Shown here in pieces: positions 46,886 to 48,600 of a stretch of DNA of 48,600 nucleotides (its first letter is position 1; each line of letters opens with the position of its first letter). The translations under genes were made by a program, and so were the position numbers. The notes beneath the pieces are model-generated. The model did no database searches, was not told where the DNA came from, and saw only the letters and a program-made list of their open reading frames with translations. This stretch comes from Gemmatimonas sp. (GTDB taxonomy: Bacteria; Gemmatimonadota; Gemmatimonadetes; Gemmatimonadales; Gemmatimonadaceae): assembly GCA_023910675.1 (NCBI GenBank), contig JAAVWC010000025.1, positions 1 through 48,600 of the forward strand, given 5' to 3'.

Positions 46886-47889
46886 CCCCCGCCGAACGCG
46901 ACCAGCTGCGCCTGCAGCAGCTCGCCGCGCAGCTCGAACCGGCGCTGCGCGTGGCGTTTCTCCGGTTCCTCAACAGCCTGCGACCGGACCAGCTGCCGGG
47001 GCTCATTGCCCGTCTGGAATCGGGCGACGTAGCCGCTGTGGTCGACCTGATCTTCGGGACGGCAGCGGTCACGGCTGCCACGGCGGCGCTCCGCTCCACC
47101 TTCGCGGAAGCCATGCTGCGGCTCGTGCGCACGCGCTCGCGTGACCTGTCGGCCTCACTGCGGCTCACGGTGGAAGCGCCGGTCTTCTCGCCGACGCTGA
47201 TCCAAGCCGTGCGCCGCTGGGAAGACGACGCGTTTCGGCGGGTGCTTGAGGACACGCGCAACGGGCTACGCGAGACGATTGCCGCCGAACTCACGCGCGG
47301 CATAGGTCCGCGTCAGGTCGCCGTCGCGCTCAAGAGTGACGTGTCCCTCGCGGGGCTGACGGCGTACGACGCGAAGATCGTGCAGAGCTTTCGCGAAGCG
47401 CTCGAGGAAGGCCGCGTCAAGGATGCGCTCGGCCGTGCGTTGCGCGACAAGCGGTTCGACCGTGCGCTGTCGGGCAAGGCGCTCAAGCCGGAACAGATCG
47501 AGAAGATGGTCGCTGCGTACCGCCGGAAGCTCGTCGCCTTCCGCGCCGAGACGTTCGCCCGCACGGCCGCGATACAGGCAGCAAACGAAGCGTCGTCCGA
47601 AAGCTGGCGCGCGGCCGTGGCGCAGGGCGCGATTCCGGCCAGCGAGGTGAAGCGCTATTGGATCGTCGCGCAGGATGAGCGGCTGTGCAAAATCTGCGAG
47701 CCGATCCCGCGCATGAACCCCGATGGCGTCGCGCTGGATGGCACGTTCCTGACGCCGGTTGGGCCGCGCATGACGGCGCCGGTCCATCCGAATTGCAGGT
47801 GCACAACGTGGGTACGCCGCGAACGCGCGGGCGTCATCCGCGCACCCCAGCCGGGAACGACCCGGCTCATTCTTCCCCGCTCTGCCTGA
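46882..47889 (+). CDS. MuF/SPP1 gp7-type head morphogenesis protein
   Basis: The protein has 335 residues with RBS GGGGAGGAG. The C-terminal third carries the Phage_Mu_F pattern: RTAAIQAANEASSESWRAAV, RYWIVAQDERLCKICEPI, and HPNCRCTTWVRRE. Helices fill the N-terminal part. These proteins enter the procapsid with the portal. The usual order portal, MuF, scaffold, coat is kept if the ends of the window join. Confidence 0.85.
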   Translation: MTPAERDQLRLQQLAAQLEPALRVAFLRFLNSLRPDQLPGLIARLESGDVAAVVDLIFGTAAVTAATAALRSTFAEAMLRLVRTRSRDLSASLRLTVEAPVFSPTLIQAVRRWEDDAFRRVLEDTRNGLRETIAAELTRGIGPRQVAVALKSDVSLAGLTAYDAKIVQSFREALEEGRVKDALGRALRDKRFDRALSGKALKPEQIEKMVAAYRRKLVAFRAETFARTAAIQAANEASSESWRAAVAQGAIPASEVKRYWIVAQDERLCKICEPIPRMNPDGVALDGTFLTPVGPRMTAPVHPNCRCTTWVRRERAGVIRAPQPGTTRLILPRSA

Positions 47890-47897
47890 GAGGATCT

Positions 47898-48179
47898 ATG
47901 TCCGAATTTGCCTTTGCTCCCGCCTCCGACTTCGAAGAGGAAGCCGAGACCGTCGCCGTGGAAGCGGTTGCGGAACCCGTCGCCGAACCCGAAGTCAAGA
48001 AGCCGGAGCCCAACGCCACCGTCACGCTCGATAGCGTCTTCGCCGCCATCGCCGCGAAGCGGTGGGAGCACGACAACGCGAGCACGGCGCTGTGGCTCAA
48101 CACGTCGTTCCCGATCACGACCGATGACGCGGACGAGATTGTCGCGCAGTTGAACGCGTATGGCATCGAAGTGATCTGA
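47898..48179 (+). CDS. Acidic N-terminal small protein, last plus gene before the junction
   Basis: The protein has 93 residues, RBS AGAGGATCT. An acidic, Ala/Glu/Val/Pro-rich front (FEEEAETVAVEAVAEPVAEP) precedes a folded part (RWEHDNASTALWLNTSFPIT, TDDADEIVAQLNAYGIEVI). It lies near head genes and could be a minor virion or scaffold helper. Function unknown. Confidence 0.6.
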   Translation: MSEFAFAPASDFEEEAETVAVEAVAEPVAEPEVKKPEPNATVTLDSVFAAIAAKRWEHDNASTALWLNTSFPITTDDADEIVAQLNAYGIEVI

Positions 48180-48188
48180 CACGAGAAA

Positions 48189-48217
48189 GCCGCCGCGCAG
48201 TGTGCTTGCGCGGCGGC
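48189..48217. terminator. Bidirectional terminator between convergent genes
   Basis: GCCGCCGCGC (48189-48198) and GCGCGGCGGC (48208-48217) form a perfect ten-pair stem with a nine-base loop. On the minus strand TTTCTCG follows, a short U-tract; on the plus strand it starts nine bases after the stop of the 47898 gene. Confidence 0.7.
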
Positions 48218-48234
48218 GTTGCCGTCTCGGTGAA

Positions 48235-48600
48235 CTAGCGGGTGCTTCTGGCTTCCGAGAAGGCTTTAGCCGCCGCCAGCCGAGCGTCGGCTTTCCGGCG
48301 CTGTTCTTCGACATATGCGCGAAACTCGCCCATCGCCCTATTGAGTGAAGCGTGGAAGACCTCGTTAGGGTCGCGCGAGAGAAACAGCGCCTCCCGAGAG
48401 ACGACGCAGCGCAGCTCGAGTACGTCTTGGCCGAGGTTCTCTGTGACGTCAATGCGCCCCGCAGCTTCGGTAAGCTCGGTGAGCCGCGCGATCTCGGCCT
48501 CGAATGCCGCCCGCTCCTTCTCCCACTGCGCGCGTTCCCGCTGAAACTCTCGATTGTCGAGTTCCCGCAGCTTCTGCGCGTCGTCGAGTGCCTTGAAGGC
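48235..48600 (-). CDS. Coiled-coil protein crossing the window ends
   Basis: The frame is open from the TAG at 48235-48237 to base 48600 with no start inside. Joined to base 1 it continues GAT-TTT-GTG, giving a GTG start at bases 9-7 with GGGGAGG six bases upstream, so a 124-residue protein. The sequence is helical and charged (LRELDNREFQRERAQWEKER, RAYVEEQRRKADARLAAAKA) with a Cys-containing middle (ELRCVVSREALF). It is the second gene of a minus-strand unit with the AlpA-like gene. Function unknown. Confidence 0.75.
   Translation of the reverse strand, partial: AFKALDDAQKLRELDNREFQRERAQWEKERAAFEAEIARLTELTEAAGRIDVTENLGQDVLELRCVVSREALFLSRDPNEVFHASLNRAMGEFRAYVEEQRRKADARLAAAKAFSEARSTR

Noticed and set aside
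1..48600. CRISPR arrays, complete tRNA or rRNA genes, insertion sequences
   Set aside because: No regularly spaced direct repeats of CRISPR type, no full cloverleaf other than the attP fragment, and no transposase were seen.

Overview
The window holds a temperate, tailed (siphovirus-type) phage genome of high GC content. It carries capsid, head-tail joining, long-tail, lysis, immunity, recombination, integration, replication and packaging modules, and nothing that looks like host DNA. A candidate inner-membrane spanin next to a lipoprotein suggests a diderm (Gram-negative-type) host. I could not name the host genus. The tRNA fragment at attP looks most like a tRNA-Arg 3' end, which is a tentative reading.

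The window is probably one complete circular genome of about 48.6 kb. The minus-strand reading frame that runs off base 48600 continues in frame through base 1 to a GTG start at base 9, behind a good ribosome-binding site. Head morphogenesis genes at the right end also lead naturally into scaffold and coat genes at the left end. The attP site (about 31766-31797) has phage genes on both sides, which fits an unintegrated or circularised form and not a linear prophage.

Layout. 48235-214: a two-gene minus-strand unit (coiled-coil protein, AlpA/excisionase-like protein) set inside the structural operon. 409-5394: scaffold, P22-type coat protein, head completion and joining genes, tail terminator and tail tube. 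5446-15624: tail chaperones with a -1 frameshift, tape measure, tail-tip hub, Dit-like and lectin-like proteins. 15758-18332: lysis cassette (small membrane proteins, CHAP endolysin, spanin-like pair). 18364-23953: accessory tail or decoration proteins (LamG-like, Kelch-like, repeat fibre). 24070-26312: immunity region with a strong promoter/operator, a terminator, a repressor and a divergent Cro-like gene. 26431-30519: early genes including YqaJ-type nuclease and RecT. 30516-31797: tyrosine integrase and attP. 31962-37972: an SMC/SbcC-like protein that lacks its P-loop, then a dense run of small, mostly overlapping ORFs. 37960-42516: cytosine-5 methyltransferase, a structured RNA element, a replication initiator with internal iteron-like repeats, and a DUF1064-type nuclease. 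42506-48179: small and large terminase, portal, small ORFs and a MuF-type head protein.

Most plus-strand genes overlap by ATGA, GTGA or TGATG, so long translationally coupled operons are likely. The only clear promoter is at 23977-24005 and the clearest intrinsic terminators are at 24706-24734 and 39593-39661. The most interesting items are the hairpin RNA inside the gene at 39455, the candidate iteron origin at 40298-40394, the ATPase without a P-loop, the frameshift element at 5913-5954 and the reverse-strand unit spanning the genome junction. All functional calls come from reading the sequence; no database search was run.
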